Position numbers and translations under genes: made by a program. From contig NZ_MCUW01000011.1 in NCBI RefSeq assembly GCF_002873335.1, forward strand, positions 1-64,000: a stretch of DNA of 64,000 bases, in the 5' to 3' direction. Below the pieces are notes generated by a model. The model saw nothing but the letters and a program-made list of their open reading frames with translations. It did not search any database and was not told the origin of the DNA. The stretch comes from Vibrio sp. 10N.286.49.B1 (lineage in GTDB: Bacteria > Pseudomonadota > Gammaproteobacteria > Enterobacterales > Vibrionaceae). Shown here one piece after another: positions 36,214 through 44,998 of the stretch. How positions within the stretch are numbered: position 1 is the first letter of the stretch; each line of letters begins with the position of its first letter.

Positions 36214-36971
36214 TTAATTGCGGCCAGCGATCACACCGCCATCAACATCCCAGATTGCCCCTGTTACCCAATCTGCACTGTCTGACAGTAAGAAAGAGAT
36301 ACTATTAGCGATATCTTTCGGTTGACCTACTCGGCCAATTGGATGGAATGCGTTGAAGCCTTCTAGCGCTTTATCCACTTCTTCTGGTTTAATGAAAGAT
36401 TCGTAAATCGGTGTTTTAACCACAGCCGGAGAAACCGCATTCACACGAATGTTATGCTCGGCTAATTCCATTGCCATGTGTTGTGTTAACGAATGTAGGC
36501 CAGCCTTCGCCATTGAATAAGCAGAAGATGGCGTTGCTTTGATAGCTTGCTTACCCCACATAGAGCCAACGTTAACCACATTGCCGCCGCCGTTTTTTAT
36601 CATCAATTTGCTTATCGCTTGAGTGATGAAGAAGGTCGATTTGTTGAGCTGCATGTATTGATCGTAATCTGCTTCTTGGTGTTCGATAAACGCTTTAGGG
36701 TTGAAGTAACCTGCAGCATTAACAAGGTAACCAACACCTTCATCTAACGACTCAAGGCGTTTGATAAGGTTGAATCATCATAAAGATTAGCTTGCCAGCC
36801 TGAAGCGTGACCGAGCAATTGCAGTTCTGACATCGCTTTATCTAACTTAGCAGGGTTGTTTCCGACCACCAAGACATGGATGTTTTGAGCGACTAACTGC
36901 TTCGCTGTTTCAAAGCCCATACCACTTGTGCCACCGATTACGACTGCAATACCATTTTTAGTGAAGTTCAT
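36214..36971 (-). pseudogene. Short-chain dehydrogenase/reductase, frameshifted
   Basis: The N-terminal piece (from ATG 36971, SD TAGGAG) has the cofactor motif GGTSGMGFETAK. The C-terminal piece carries the conserved NAAGYF, the catalytic Ser region (NVGSMWGK), YxxxK (YSMAKAG) and [10 protein letters not shown]. The frames change near 36760-36775: the first frame reads through DDST and stops after ALSR, while the other frame continues [20 protein letters not shown]. One base appears to be lost, so the gene as written makes no full enzyme. Either a recent null mutation or an error in the sequence. The rest is well conserved. Divergent from an HxlR regulator that would normally control it. Confidence 0.85.
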
Positions 36972-37034
36972 TTTGTTATCTCCTAAGTCATGTGAACGTG
37001 GTAATCTTAGACTTTGAGCTAACATTATGAATAG

Positions 37035-37070
37035 TAGGTACAAATCGGTTAGGTAGGTACTTATTGGTAC
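37035..37070. promoter_or_regulatory. Three direct GGTAC repeats between SDR and HxlR gene
   Basis: TAGGTAC at 37035 and 37054 and TTGGTAC at 37064 lie directly before the HxlR start, in the only space shared by the two divergent genes. Their starts are 19 and 10 bases apart, about the same helical face. They are candidates for HxlR-family binding sites controlling both genes. Confidence 0.5.
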
Positions 37071-37076
37071 ATCTTT

Positions 37077-37415
37077 ATGAAAAATCAGGAAAACTTTTTT
37101 TCAAGAAAATCAGCACCAGATCGCTCTGCTCGCATGGTAGAAACCATCTACGGCTGCAAATGGTCGCTAACGGTTTACCAATTGCTGGCAAATGGCATTA
37201 ATCGCCCCGGTGAAATGGTGCGCTCGGTCGAAGGGTTATCGACCAAGGTATTGAATGAATGCTTGAAGCGAAATATAGAGTTCGGGATCTTAGAGAAGCA
37301 AATGTTCAACGAACTGCCACCTAGAGTTGAGTACCAAGTGACGCCGTTCGGTGAGAAGTTCTTGTTGATTCTAGACCAGCTAGAAAACCTACAAAACGAA
37401 ATAGACGAGATGTAA
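37077..37415 (+). CDS. HxlR-family winged-helix regulator
   Basis: 112 residues. The HxlR fold is recognisable by VETIYGCKWSLTVYQLLANG near the N-terminus, LSTKVLNECLKRN as recognition region and RVEYQVTPFGEKF as wing. The classic HxlR Cys-Pro start is replaced by a charged segment, though a Cys is present in YGCKW. Such regulators sense electrophiles or oxidants and control a divergent oxidoreductase, here the frameshifted SDR. SD is weak; the promoter overlaps the direct repeats. Confidence 0.85.
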   Translation: MKNQENFFSRKSAPDRSARMVETIYGCKWSLTVYQLLANGINRPGEMVRSVEGLSTKVLNECLKRNIEFGILEKQMFNELPPRVEYQVTPFGEKFLLILDQLENLQNEIDEM

Positions 37416-37875
37416 ACCGGAGTTAATCACTCGTTTTTTTCGCTTGAACTGGATGAGCAAATTTAGCCGTATAGCTAGAGTTTTTGTCATGAGGAAAAGT
37501 AAGTTAAATACCAAACTCAATGTCGTGCAGAGCATCCAAGGTTAAACGCAATGGGGCAGAAATGAGTTTGCCAATATCGCCCCTGTCCGATCCTAATCAG
37601 CAAAGAAAACACAGTTCCTATAAGAACCATGCTTTCTTTCAGTTCACCCACATAATCTTAGATATTAACCACTAGAATGGGGATTACACCTATAGGGGTT
37701 TAAACAACCCTTAATGTTACTTCCGTAGCCTGCTGGAAGCAATGTGCCTCCCAAATGGTCAAGCTTCATCTTTTTAATGACTATGAATAGCTTGAAAAGG
37801 CACATTTGAGCTCAAACTTTATTGTCCACCGAGAGCAACACTGGTTACATCTGCAGCGGACCGTTTGCTTATCGA
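37416..37875. other. Intergenic region with nested inverted repeats
   Basis: No gene seen. Near its right end AATGTGCCT (37741-37749) can pair with AGGCACATT (37798-37806), and inside them CAAGCT (37760-37765) with AGCTTG (37789-37794). A GGGGTTT/AAACAACCC-like inverted repeat lies near 37700. It could be an untranslated RNA or an old mobile repeat, but no promoter or T-tract supports either firmly. Confidence 0.4.
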
Positions 37876-38859
37876 TTAAAAGCGCTCTAGCCCAGCCGGT
37901 TTATTATCAAGGATGGCATCAATCTTAGCCATGACCTCTGGTGTGACCAAATCGCGGTGCGCTATCGCTTCCAAGTTATCTTCTAACTGTGACAAACGTG
38001 ACACACCCAGTATCACTGAACTGACATTTTCATTCGCTAAACACCAATTTAATGCCAGGTAATGTAACGGCGTACCCAGAGATTCCGCCAACGCATTCAA
38101 ACGTCTAATCTGATCTAGCTTGTTGTCTTCACCCACCAAAACATCTCGGAGCCATTCATAGCCCGGTAGATTGAGTCGGCTATCTTCCGGTACACCATCA
38201 AGGTATTTCCCGGTCAAAAGCCCACTCGCTAACGGTGACCATACTGTGGTTCCAAGACCCATTAACCCATATAGTGGGCGATAATCGGCTTCCACTTTAT
38301 CTCTAACTAAAAGGTTATACTGTGGTTGTTCCATTGAAGGACCAATGAGGTTTTCCGCTTTTGCAATCCCCCAAGCTTCCGTGATTTGTTGTGCGCTCCA
38401 TTCAGATGTTCCCCAATACATCACCTTGCCTTGGCTGACTAGGTCATGCATCGCTCGTACGGTTTCCGCAATTGGTGTATCAACATCTGGGCGATGACAA
38501 AAGTACAAATCTAGATAGTCAACTTGCAAGCGCTTTAACGCGGCGTGGCACGCATCAAACACATGCTTTCTACTCAATCCTCGTTGTGTTGGTTTATCCC
38601 CGCCCCAAAAGACTTTACTAGAGACGATAAAGCTATCTCGGCTCCACCCAAGCTCTGTAATTGCTTGTCCCATCAAGCGCTCACTCTCGCCGCTTTCGTA
38701 CCCTTCAGCATTATCAAAAAAATTGATGCCTGCATCGTATGCCTTTTGCATAATTTCTTTTGCTGCGGATAAATCTACTTGCTTATTGAACGTCACCCAA
38801 GATCCTAGCGCCACTTCACTGAGTTGTAAGCCAGTGTTCCCCATACGTCTGTATTTCAT
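37876..38859 (-). CDS. Aldo/keto reductase (Kv-beta-like subfamily)
   Basis: 327 residues, a TIM-barrel reductase using NADPH. Catalytic tetrad residues are visible: Asp and Tyr in FFDNAEGYESGESE, Lys in VSSKVFWGG and His in FCHRPD. SRLSQLEDNLEA near the end is the cofactor-binding region. It resembles the potassium-channel beta-subunit-like branch of bacterial aldo/keto reductases (YghZ-type), which reduce methylglyoxal and other aldehydes. GAGGAAG precedes the ATG. A single-gene unit. Confidence 0.88.
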   Translation of the reverse strand: MKYRRMGNTGLQLSEVALGSWVTFNKQVDLSAAKEIMQKAYDAGINFFDNAEGYESGESERLMGQAITELGWSRDSFIVSSKVFWGGDKPTQRGLSRKHVFDACHAALKRLQVDYLDLYFCHRPDVDTPIAETVRAMHDLVSQGKVMYWGTSEWSAQQITEAWGIAKAENLIGPSMEQPQYNLLVRDKVEADYRPLYGLMGLGTTVWSPLASGLLTGKYLDGVPEDSRLNLPGYEWLRDVLVGEDNKLDQIRRLNALAESLGTPLHYLALNWCLANENVSSVILGVSRLSQLEDNLEAIAHRDLVTPEVMAKIDAILDNKPAGLERF

Positions 38860-39184
38860 TTTTCTTCCTCTGTTACTTTCATGTCACGCTACTATTTTTC
38901 ATGCGGCTCCATGAAACAAGCCGCGATTGGACACGTGGTTTTTTAATATTGATATTATAATACTGACAACAGAATAGATTAATGTGCTGCCTGTTACATA
39001 TTCTGTAGCGACTAGATGACAAAAGAATTGAGCAACTAGGTAACCAAGTCACTAAGCGCCAAGGAAATCTGCACCAAGGAAATCAGCGCAAAAAATCCTT
39101 AGCAATGTTGACGTAGAGAAATGTGTCAAACGTTTTTCTTACACTAGACTAGGTAGGAATACATTCCTAACTAAGAGGTATCGG
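38860..39184. other. Intergenic region before the HdeD-like gene
   Basis: Nothing gene-like. There is a small imperfect duplication of GCACCAAGGAAATC (39057-39085) and an inverted TAGGAATACATTCCTA just before the HdeD-like gene, within its likely promoter. Confidence 0.4.
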
Positions 39185-39745
39185 ATGGATAACAGTCATT
39201 CTTCTTTGCAATCTAATTTATTATCCAAAAGTTGGAAATATTTTGTCGTCGTTGGCGTTGTCATTGCGCTAGCCGGAGTTGGAGCGGTCAGTTTGCCCAT
39301 TTTTGCTGGGGTCACCATCTCAACTGTCGTTGGTTTGGTGTTACTGTTCAGTGGTATTGCGCAAGCTTATCACGCCTTCTCCATTCATACATGGAACGAA
39401 AAACTCTGGTATGTACTGAGTGCCCTACTCTATCTAGTAGGCGGATTATTCATTGTATTTAAGCCACTAGCAGGGCTAGTCACCATTACCATGTTGATTG
39501 TTATCGTGATGATATTGAACGGCCTAACTCGTATCTTGTTTGGCTTGAGCAATCGTAGTTTACCTAGCAGCAACGTGATTATACTCAGCGGTGTTCTATC
39601 CGTTTTAATTGGCGGTTACTTCTTCATGCTGCTGGATGACCCAACTTTCTCGACGACTTTGTTAGGTACTTTTGTTGGTATATCGTTGCTAATAGAGGGC
39701 ATTGGCTTTACTTTCATAGGCTTGAAGATAAAAAAGTCGATGTAA
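39185..39745 (+). CDS. HdeD-family (DUF308) membrane protein
   Basis: 186 residues with six predicted membrane segments arranged as three hairpins, each beginning with a Gly-rich helix, which is the DUF308/HdeD plan. In E. coli HdeD is linked to acid resistance at high cell density, but the biochemical role is unknown and no hdeAB is nearby. AAGAGGT lies 7 bases before the ATG. It is followed by a 15-bp hairpin. Confidence 0.82.
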   Translation: MDNSHSSLQSNLLSKSWKYFVVVGVVIALAGVGAVSLPIFAGVTISTVVGLVLLFSGIAQAYHAFSIHTWNEKLWYVLSALLYLVGGLFIVFKPLAGLVTITMLIVIVMILNGLTRILFGLSNRSLPSSNVIILSGVLSVLIGGYFFMLLDDPTFSTTLLGTFVGISLLIEGIGFTFIGLKIKKSM

Positions 39746-39763
39746 TAGAAGAGACGGAAATAA

Positions 39764-39806
39764 CATTAAAGTTCATTATACGTGATAAGTGTAATGAACT
39801 TTAATG
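39764..39806 (+). terminator. Hairpin after the HdeD-like gene
   Basis: CATTAAAGTTCATTA (39764-39778) pairs perfectly with TAATGAACTTTAATG (39792-39806) around a 13-base loop, starting 18 bases after the stop codon. It lacks a long T-run, so it may act as a 3' stabiliser or a weak terminator. Confidence 0.6.
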
Positions 39807-40164
39807 CCTACTTCATCTAACATCCCATATATTTTATGACCTAAAACAAATTGGCAATCGCTCACATCTGCGATTGCCATGATCCCATACAAAAACAAAG
39901 TTCGCCTGTCATTTGTATACTCTGCCTTATTCTTAAGTAAAGCAATAGGAAATCATCAACATAGAAAATCAAAAAACGACATAAATATCCATTTAATAAC
40001 CAAATCCAACACATTATAAATGTTAAAGATATGTATTTTATATAACCAATTAGATTATCAATAATTATGTGAAATCTTTTTAACATATAAACATAGTATT
40101 TTAGATATATCACATCGTTTACACTATGATGAAACAACCGAGTGTTATATTTAAAGGAATAAAT
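39807..40164. other. csgD upstream region
   Basis: Contains a 9-bp hairpin GGCAATCGC/GCGATTGCC (39853-39878) and then about 280 bases of very AT-rich DNA ending in the csgD SD. Long AT-rich leaders are usual upstream of csgD, where H-NS and other regulators bind. I cannot place individual sites. Confidence 0.45.
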
Positions 40165-40842
40165 ATGAAAAGCAATCGATTTCATGGCGTTTTCTATACT
40201 CAAAGAAACATTCAATCAACATCATTGAAGAATTTATTGACTGAAAATTCCGACATCAAGCTAATTCACTTATCTCCTATTTCACTCTACAATAAATTTA
40301 ACGGTAACGAATCAGAGCACAGTGTCGACATCATCATCATTGATCATGATGAAATGATTCGTTACCCAGAAATTTCAAAGAAAATCGCAGACACTAATAC
40401 GAAACAAAAGCCTGAAATTATCATTAATTGTCCACCTGAAGTAAAACCTAAAGACCTGATCGCGTGGCGTTCATTAAGTGGTATTTTCTATCAATCCGAT
40501 TCAATAGATACTCTATTTAAAGGCATCAACAAAATAATATCTGGCGAAATGTGGTTCACTCGAGAGTTATCACAGCAACTTATTACGTTGTATCGTAAAG
40601 ACTATAAAGTGAAAGGCATTCGTTCATTTCAAATATTGACCACGCGAGAACAACAAATTATGTCGTTCGTTGCACAAGGAAAATCAAACTTTGAAATATC
40701 CGAATATCTTTTTGTAAGCGAAAATACGATAAAAACGCACTTGCACCATATCTTTAAAAAAATCAATGTTAAAAACCGAGTACAAGCTATGCTGTGGCTT
40801 GGTGAGAACGTTGATTACGAAGCTCCCGAAAAAACCGTTTAG
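40165..40842 (+). CDS. csgD: CsgD-like LuxR-family curli regulator
   Basis: 225 residues (E. coli CsgD 216). It has an N-terminal receiver-like part without the usual acidic phosphorylation pocket (IIIIDHDEMIRYP stands where the Asp motif would be), then a LuxR helix-turn-helix: LTTREQQIMSFVAQGKSN and VSENTIKTHLHHIFKKINVKNR. The start ATG 40165 has AAAGGA 6 bases upstream; the longer frame lacks an SD. Known role of CsgD: activation of csgBAC and of biofilm matrix genes. Here it is convergent with csgEFG, unlike the csgDEFG operon of enterobacteria. Confidence 0.85.
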   Translation: MKSNRFHGVFYTQRNIQSTSLKNLLTENSDIKLIHLSPISLYNKFNGNESEHSVDIIIIDHDEMIRYPEISKKIADTNTKQKPEIIINCPPEVKPKDLIAWRSLSGIFYQSDSIDTLFKGINKIISGEMWFTRELSQQLITLYRKDYKVKGIRSFQILTTREQQIMSFVAQGKSNFEISEYLFVSENTIKTHLHHIFKKINVKNRVQAMLWLGENVDYEAPEKTV

Positions 40843-40888
40843 CGATGCTGTTGAGGGCGATTTTAAGTAAACTGGTCACAATTAAACC

Positions 40889-40927
40889 CAAAAGAAGAGC
40901 AAGCCAATATCGCTTAATCTTCTTTTG
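40889..40927. terminator. Convergent terminator csgD / csgG
   Basis: CAAAAGAAGA (40889-40898) pairs with TCTTCTTTTG (40918-40927), 19-base loop, between the csgD stop and the csgG stop. Confidence 0.6.
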
Positions 40928-41020
40928 AGTTCAGTTGTCATTTTCAAGTAAAGCCCTTTCAATTGCAGTGGCTTACATCGGATGTTATATTTATAGCACT
41001 CACTTTATATAGAAGTAACA

Positions 41021-41863
41021 CTACAATATTTCACGAGTTTGATTGGTATATTTGGCTACGACAGGATTTGCTTTAAGACTAGCCACATCACTTGGTTTCC
41101 ATAATCCTTTTGATACACCATCAAGCACCAGATGGATGACCGCAGCATCGATGGCGGACATAAGTGCAATATTAACCGGCTCATTGTTACTGTAACCTAG
41201 CTCTGCTTCTAGCAACTCTTGATAGTCAATAAACCGAAAAGCCCCCATCGACAACTCATGACTAAAGATGGTCTTGCTAATCGTCACACTCGATAAAATT
41301 CTTCCTGTTCGCACATCAACTGCGCGTAAATTAACCGTAACTTGGTCTGCTCGGTATTCGCCTGCTGCACTAATACCAAGATACTTAGCGCCTACACCAC
41401 CCGTTTTTATATTCCAATCATAAGCAACAATTCCGCCTTCAATCATGATATTAGCAGAATTCAGTGAGGGTAAGTGTTTCTTGTGATTCGCCAATTGAGT
41501 GCCTTTGTCTTGAGCCGCTCGAATAATCTTTCTTTCTGTCAAAAGATTTTGTAGTCCTTCACGCTCTAGAGGAATAAACCACTTAGAATCTAATAAAGCC
41601 GTTGTTAACAACGCTGTGCCACCCTGAGGAACCGCCGTAGAAAAACTGCTTGCGGGATACACACGATATTGCCCAGTTTGGTCACGGAAGTCGTACACGG
41701 ACACTAATATTCGCCCCTGAGGAACGGGTAAGTTAACCAAATCAGTGTACGTTGAGCTTCTTTGCATGAGCTGAGGTTGGTCTTCAATGTCGGGCATCGA
41801 TAATCCGTTACTGCAAGCCATCATGAAACACGACAGACATACTATTAATATATTTTTCATCAT
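41021..41863 (-). CDS. csgG: CsgG curli secretion channel lipoprotein
   Basis: 280 residues (E. coli CsgG 277). A lipoprotein signal peptide ends at the lipobox MMAC. The family core is clear: VSVYDFRDQTGQYR, ASSFSTAVPQGGTALLTTALLDSKWFIPLEREGLQNLLTERKI (split across about residues 72-114) and GGIVAYDWNIKTGG. CsgG forms the nonameric outer-membrane pore through which CsgA and CsgB leave the cell. Last gene of csgE-csgF-csgG; GAGG before the ATG and 7 bases after the csgF stop. Confidence 0.95.
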   Translation of the reverse strand: MMKNILIVCLSCFMMACSNGLSMPDIEDQPQLMQRSSTYTDLVNLPVPQGRILVSVYDFRDQTGQYRVYPASSFSTAVPQGGTALLTTALLDSKWFIPLEREGLQNLLTERKIIRAAQDKGTQLANHKKHLPSLNSANIMIEGGIVAYDWNIKTGGVGAKYLGISAAGEYRADQVTVNLRAVDVRTGRILSSVTISKTIFSHELSMGAFRFIDYQELLEAELGYSNNEPVNIALMSAIDAAVIHLVLDGVSKGLWKPSDVASLKANPVVAKYTNQTREIL

Positions 41864-41870
41864 ATTTGCC

Positions 41871-42281
41871 TCAATCTGGGTTTAACCCACTGACCATGAT
41901 TTCAGATGATTCACCGGATATTTTGTCGACAATCTGTACCGTCAACGTTCCGTTGTTGTCCACGACATTTAAAAAGTAGTCATCCGTTTCAAGTTGCCCG
42001 GTGTTGCCATTACCAATGTCGGCCAACAGTTGACTAATGAGTCGTGACTCTAAACTTGAGGCTAGATTGTCTAAGGCACTTTCTTCCTCATAGCTATACA
42101 GTTCACTATCAGGATCTTCATAGTCATTAATCGCGTTGGCATGATTCCATAAATGGGTGGTGTTTAAGGGATCACCACCAAAACTGGGGTTTACGGGCTC
42201 ATAAAGTAATTCAGAACCCGTAGCATGAATACTCAGACTCAATGCGCATATCCCTACAATGGTTGCAAGCTTGCCTTTCAT
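41871..42281 (-). CDS. csgF: CsgF curli assembly factor
   Basis: 136 residues with a Sec signal peptide ending near residue 22. The mature start LLYEPVNPSFGGDPLN is the CsgF hallmark that inserts into the CsgG channel. The middle is more acidic than in E. coli (NDYEDPDSELYSYEEES). CsgF anchors the nucleator CsgB at the cell surface. Between csgE and csgG, tightly spaced on both sides. Confidence 0.95.
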   Translation of the reverse strand: MKGKLATIVGICALSLSIHATGSELLYEPVNPSFGGDPLNTTHLWNHANAINDYEDPDSELYSYEEESALDNLASSLESRLISQLLADIGNGNTGQLETDDYFLNVVDNNGTLTVQIVDKISGESSEIMVSGLNPD

Positions 42282-42292
42282 ATCTTCCTTCC

Positions 42293-42775
42293 TTAGAATT
42301 CATCACGAGCTATATCAAACCTATCCATGAAGCGTTCGTTAACTTCCCATTTATCGATATGTCTACTCACCACACTTACGGCCCTTTGGGCTTCTAACTC
42401 TGTTTTTTTCCTACCTGGCGTGATGGCGGTTCTAAATATCACTGTATTTCTATGAATTACCGAAATAATGCTACCGGACAGAGCGGTTGGACGCTCTTTT
42501 ACCGTCAAGTTAACTTCTAGGTTTTCAAATCGAGCATTCATCAATTGCGAAAATGGTTTATAAAAATCTTCTCCAAATCGCGTCATCGTTTGATCAACAA
42601 TGACGCCGTTTATTTCATTGAATTTTTTATACGATGTGGCGTATCGTTTTTCATCACTAAGTTCCTTTTCAATTTTTATACTTGTGTCGTTAGAAGCCCC
42701 TTCACTTTTAGCGCCTCCTGAGATAGGAAGTAAAATAGAAAAAACTGATAATAAAAACACCCAGTTAAACGACAT
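42293..42775 (-). CDS. csgE: CsgE curli periplasmic specificity factor
   Basis: 160 residues; signal peptide followed by a longer than usual N-terminal stretch. The CsgE core is visible: GVIVDQTMTRFGEDFYKPFS, NLTVKERPTALSGSIISV and a tail of FRTAITPGRKKTEL. CsgE caps CsgG from the periplasmic side and selects curlin substrates. Start ATG 42775 has AAGGAGC 7 bases upstream. First gene of csgEFG, divergent from csgB across about 240 bases. Confidence 0.92.
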   Translation of the reverse strand: MSFNWVFLLSVFSILLPISGGAKSEGASNDTSIKIEKELSDEKRYATSYKKFNEINGVIVDQTMTRFGEDFYKPFSQLMNARFENLEVNLTVKERPTALSGSIISVIHRNTVIFRTAITPGRKKTELEAQRAVSVVSRHIDKWEVNERFMDRFDIARDEF

Positions 42776-43013
42776 ATTTTGCTCCTTATCATCACATGAC
42801 AATAATAAACAATTACCTTGTTAACTCATGGTGTAAAGCATTAATTTTTGATTTACATCAACTCTGCATTTCATAATCATAAAATAGTTTACAAGCACGA
42901 TATATATGTAAACTATGGCTGATGTAATCGTATTTAAAAACTCAATATAGTTTATAGATATTCCCACTAGCAAAGGTCGATAATAATATAAACATAATAA
43001 CTTGAGGTATACG
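42776..43013. promoter_or_regulatory. Divergent csgE / csgB promoter region
   Basis: This 238-base AT-rich spacer separates csgE (-) and csgB (+). Both structural and export operons must start here, so the CsgD-binding sites should lie in it; I cannot define a box by eye. Confidence 0.5.
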
Positions 43014-43541
43014 ATGAAAACCAGATCGACGATTGGTCTTATGTTGACGGTCATCCTTTTTTCAACGGTTACCCATTCGGCCAATCATAATTATCAAAAT
43101 CAAGCGACCGTGATACTAGAAGAGTCCATTCTAGGGACCGTGGTTGTGGATCAAATTAATGACACTGGCGTCATTGAACCTAATATCGCAACGATAAAAC
43201 AAACCGGGATAAAAAATAAGGCCTATGTCATTCAACACGGTAGTAATAATACCAGTGACATTAGCCAACATGGAACAGTCAATATCGCAGCAACAACACA
43301 ACTCGGCAGCGACAAGACGGCCACTATTGTACAAGACGGCAGCTATAACGCTGCATTTATCGTTCAAACAGGTACCGATGAGTCAGATATTGAACTTACA
43401 CAAAACGACTGCGGCAACATCGCTTACGTGAAGAATACGGCTCAGGTCGAGAATACGCTGTCATTTACACAAAACGGAGGTGAGCTACTCATCATCAAGA
43501 ATGGTTTATCAGCGAATATTTCGCTAACCCAAGGAAAATAA
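43014..43541 (+). CDS. csgB: CsgB-like minor curlin/nucleator
   Basis: 175 residues with a signal peptide (MKTRSTIGLMLTVILFS... ANHNYQNQ). It contains curlin-type repeats with Gln and Asn columns: ATIKQTGIKNKAYVIQHGSN, DISQHGTVNIAATTQLGSD, ATIVQDGSYNAAFIVQTGTD, and a weaker final part. Position first in the operon and the imperfect last repeat match CsgB, the surface nucleator of CsgA fibres. SD TTGAGGT before the ATG at 43014. Confidence 0.85.
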   Translation: MKTRSTIGLMLTVILFSTVTHSANHNYQNQATVILEESILGTVVVDQINDTGVIEPNIATIKQTGIKNKAYVIQHGSNNTSDISQHGTVNIAATTQLGSDKTATIVQDGSYNAAFIVQTGTDESDIELTQNDCGNIAYVKNTAQVENTLSFTQNGGELLIIKNGLSANISLTQGK

Positions 43542-43594
43542 TAACCCAAAAAATGGGATAAATAGTGTCGGAAAGGACAATAAGGAAATCTATC

Positions 43595-44452
43595 ATGAAA
43601 AAATTAACTTTAGCTACAGCCATTGTCGTCGCCTTATCGTTTAATGCGCAAGCAGCAAACGTATGGGATAACGACGCGGACGTTGAATTAGACCGTGCAA
43701 ACAATGTTCATGTTACCGTGCAACAAGTTACGTCCGGCGTAGCGGGTGACAATGAAGTTGACGTTTTCTACAAGGGTGCTGACGGTGGATCATCTTACAT
43801 CTATCAAGATGGAGACCGAAATGACATCAGAGTCGAAGTAACGGCTCGTTCTGACAGAAACACAATTTCTGCGTTACAAACTGGTGATGACAATGAAGCC
43901 AACATTGATGTTGATTATAAATCGGATGGTAACAATGTATGGTCTAACCAGGTCGGCAACAACAACGAATCTGATATAGAAATCGTAGACTCCTCTGATC
44001 TAAATTCTACTTCAATTTCACAAACCGGTGATACAAACGAAGCGTATATTGACATGGCGTGGTCTGATAGGAATACCGCTTCAATTACCCAAGTTGGCGA
44101 TAGTAACGATGCAGATATTGATATGGAAGATTCGTACCGTAATCAAATCTCCATCACGCAAACAGGTGTGAACAACGAAGCAAATGTAGAGACTGATTGG
44201 GCGTTCGGTTCTTCAGTCGCAATAACCCAAGGTAATGGCGCAAACGACGCTGATAATCAAGCTGACGTTGATCTATATGATTCTTGGGGTGACACCGTTT
44301 ATATCAGCCAAACTCAAAGCGACTCCATCGCTGAAGTTAGTTTATTTAGTACTGGCGGAAACACTGTGACAACTATCCAAAATCATAATGATCTTGCTAA
44401 CGTACAAGTCACTCGAAGCAACGGTTCTACTGTTTACATCAATCAAGACTAA
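43595..44452 (+). CDS. csgA: CsgA-like major curlin, acidic
   Basis: 285 residues, about twice the length of E. coli CsgA (151). Signal peptide to about residue 21. Nine repeats of about 22-23 residues follow, each like xSxSQTGDxNEAxIDx: the first Gln and the Asn columns are kept (ISQTGDTNEAYID, ITQVGDSNDADID, ITQTGVNNEANVE), but the second Gln column is mostly replaced by Asp or another residue. The protein is strongly acidic, which is unlike enterobacterial curlin. SD AAGGA before ATG 43595; the longer frame is not supported. 53 bases after csgB. Confidence 0.88.
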   Translation: MKKLTLATAIVVALSFNAQAANVWDNDADVELDRANNVHVTVQQVTSGVAGDNEVDVFYKGADGGSSYIYQDGDRNDIRVEVTARSDRNTISALQTGDDNEANIDVDYKSDGNNVWSNQVGNNNESDIEIVDSSDLNSTSISQTGDTNEAYIDMAWSDRNTASITQVGDSNDADIDMEDSYRNQISITQTGVNNEANVETDWAFGSSVAITQGNGANDADNQADVDLYDSWGDTVYISQTQSDSIAEVSLFSTGGNTVTTIQNHNDLANVQVTRSNGSTVYINQD

Positions 44453-44467
44453 TGCGTGGTTTATAGT

Positions 44468-44806
44468 ATGCGTATCTTCAGAGCGGCACTCCCTGCCGCT
44501 CTTATTCTCATCAACTCCAACATCGTTTATGCCGCCCCAAGCGCTAACGCACCTTTACCTCGCCTCTCCGTCACCTGCCAAATGGAGCCATCTTCTAACA
44601 TTGTTGATTTCAGAACTACAGAGCGACAATTTACTATTGTCATTGTCACAGCAACCGGTTCTACCATCCAACACACTGTGCATTCTGCCAGCAAATCCCG
44701 CCTAACCTTAACCCAAGAGCAGTTTCCCATTCACGTCTTCGAATACGGCGAAACCCATCAGTCAGAGTTTTTAATCTACCAAGATTGTGTTCAAACACAC
44801 ATTTGA
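44468..44806 (+). CDS. Small exported protein at the csgC position
   Basis: 112 residues with a signal peptide (MRIFRAALPAALILINSNIVYA). Two Cys (VTCQM, YQDCVQ) could form a disulfide, and the rest looks like a small beta-sandwich. CsgC of E. coli is a similar-sized periplasmic Ig-like protein that blocks premature curlin aggregation; here gene order, size and signal peptide fit, but the sequence is too different to be sure. Start ATG 44468 preferred; a GTG 12 bases upstream is possible. Its stop abuts the stop of the minus-strand gene that follows. Confidence 0.6.
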   Translation: MRIFRAALPAALILINSNIVYAAPSANAPLPRLSVTCQMEPSSNIVDFRTTERQFTIVIVTATGSTIQHTVHSASKSRLTLTQEQFPIHVFEYGETHQSEFLIYQDCVQTHI

Positions 44807-44998
44807 TCACTCTTTATCAGCCATTTTGAAGCCTACAATGCACAAAACAATCATTACAACAGGAATCAAAGCCATCGTTATTTCAGCCATTGGTAAATCA
44901 ATGAACATCTTAGCTCCCAACAGGTGCGCGCCAATGTTCAATATGGCGATCACGCCTGCGATACCAAATAGTTTTAGCTGTTTGTTTACACTCGTCAT
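44807..44998 (-). CDS. Small two-helix membrane protein, unknown function
   Basis: 63 residues with two hydrophobic segments (KLFGIAGVIAILNIGAHLL and ALIPVVMIVLCIVGF) and charged ends. I do not recognise the family. AGGGAA precedes the ATG at 44998. It is divergent from the MocR regulator 267 bases away, and MocR genes commonly control a divergent neighbour, so it may be the target. Confidence 0.6.
   Translation of the reverse strand: MTSVNKQLKLFGIAGVIAILNIGAHLLGAKMFIDLPMAEITMALIPVVMIVLCIVGFKMADKE

Noticed and set aside
39862..40215. 117-codon minus-strand frame overlapping csgD
   Set aside because: Runs through the very AT-rich csgD promoter and over its real start; amino-acid composition is that of AT-rich noise.
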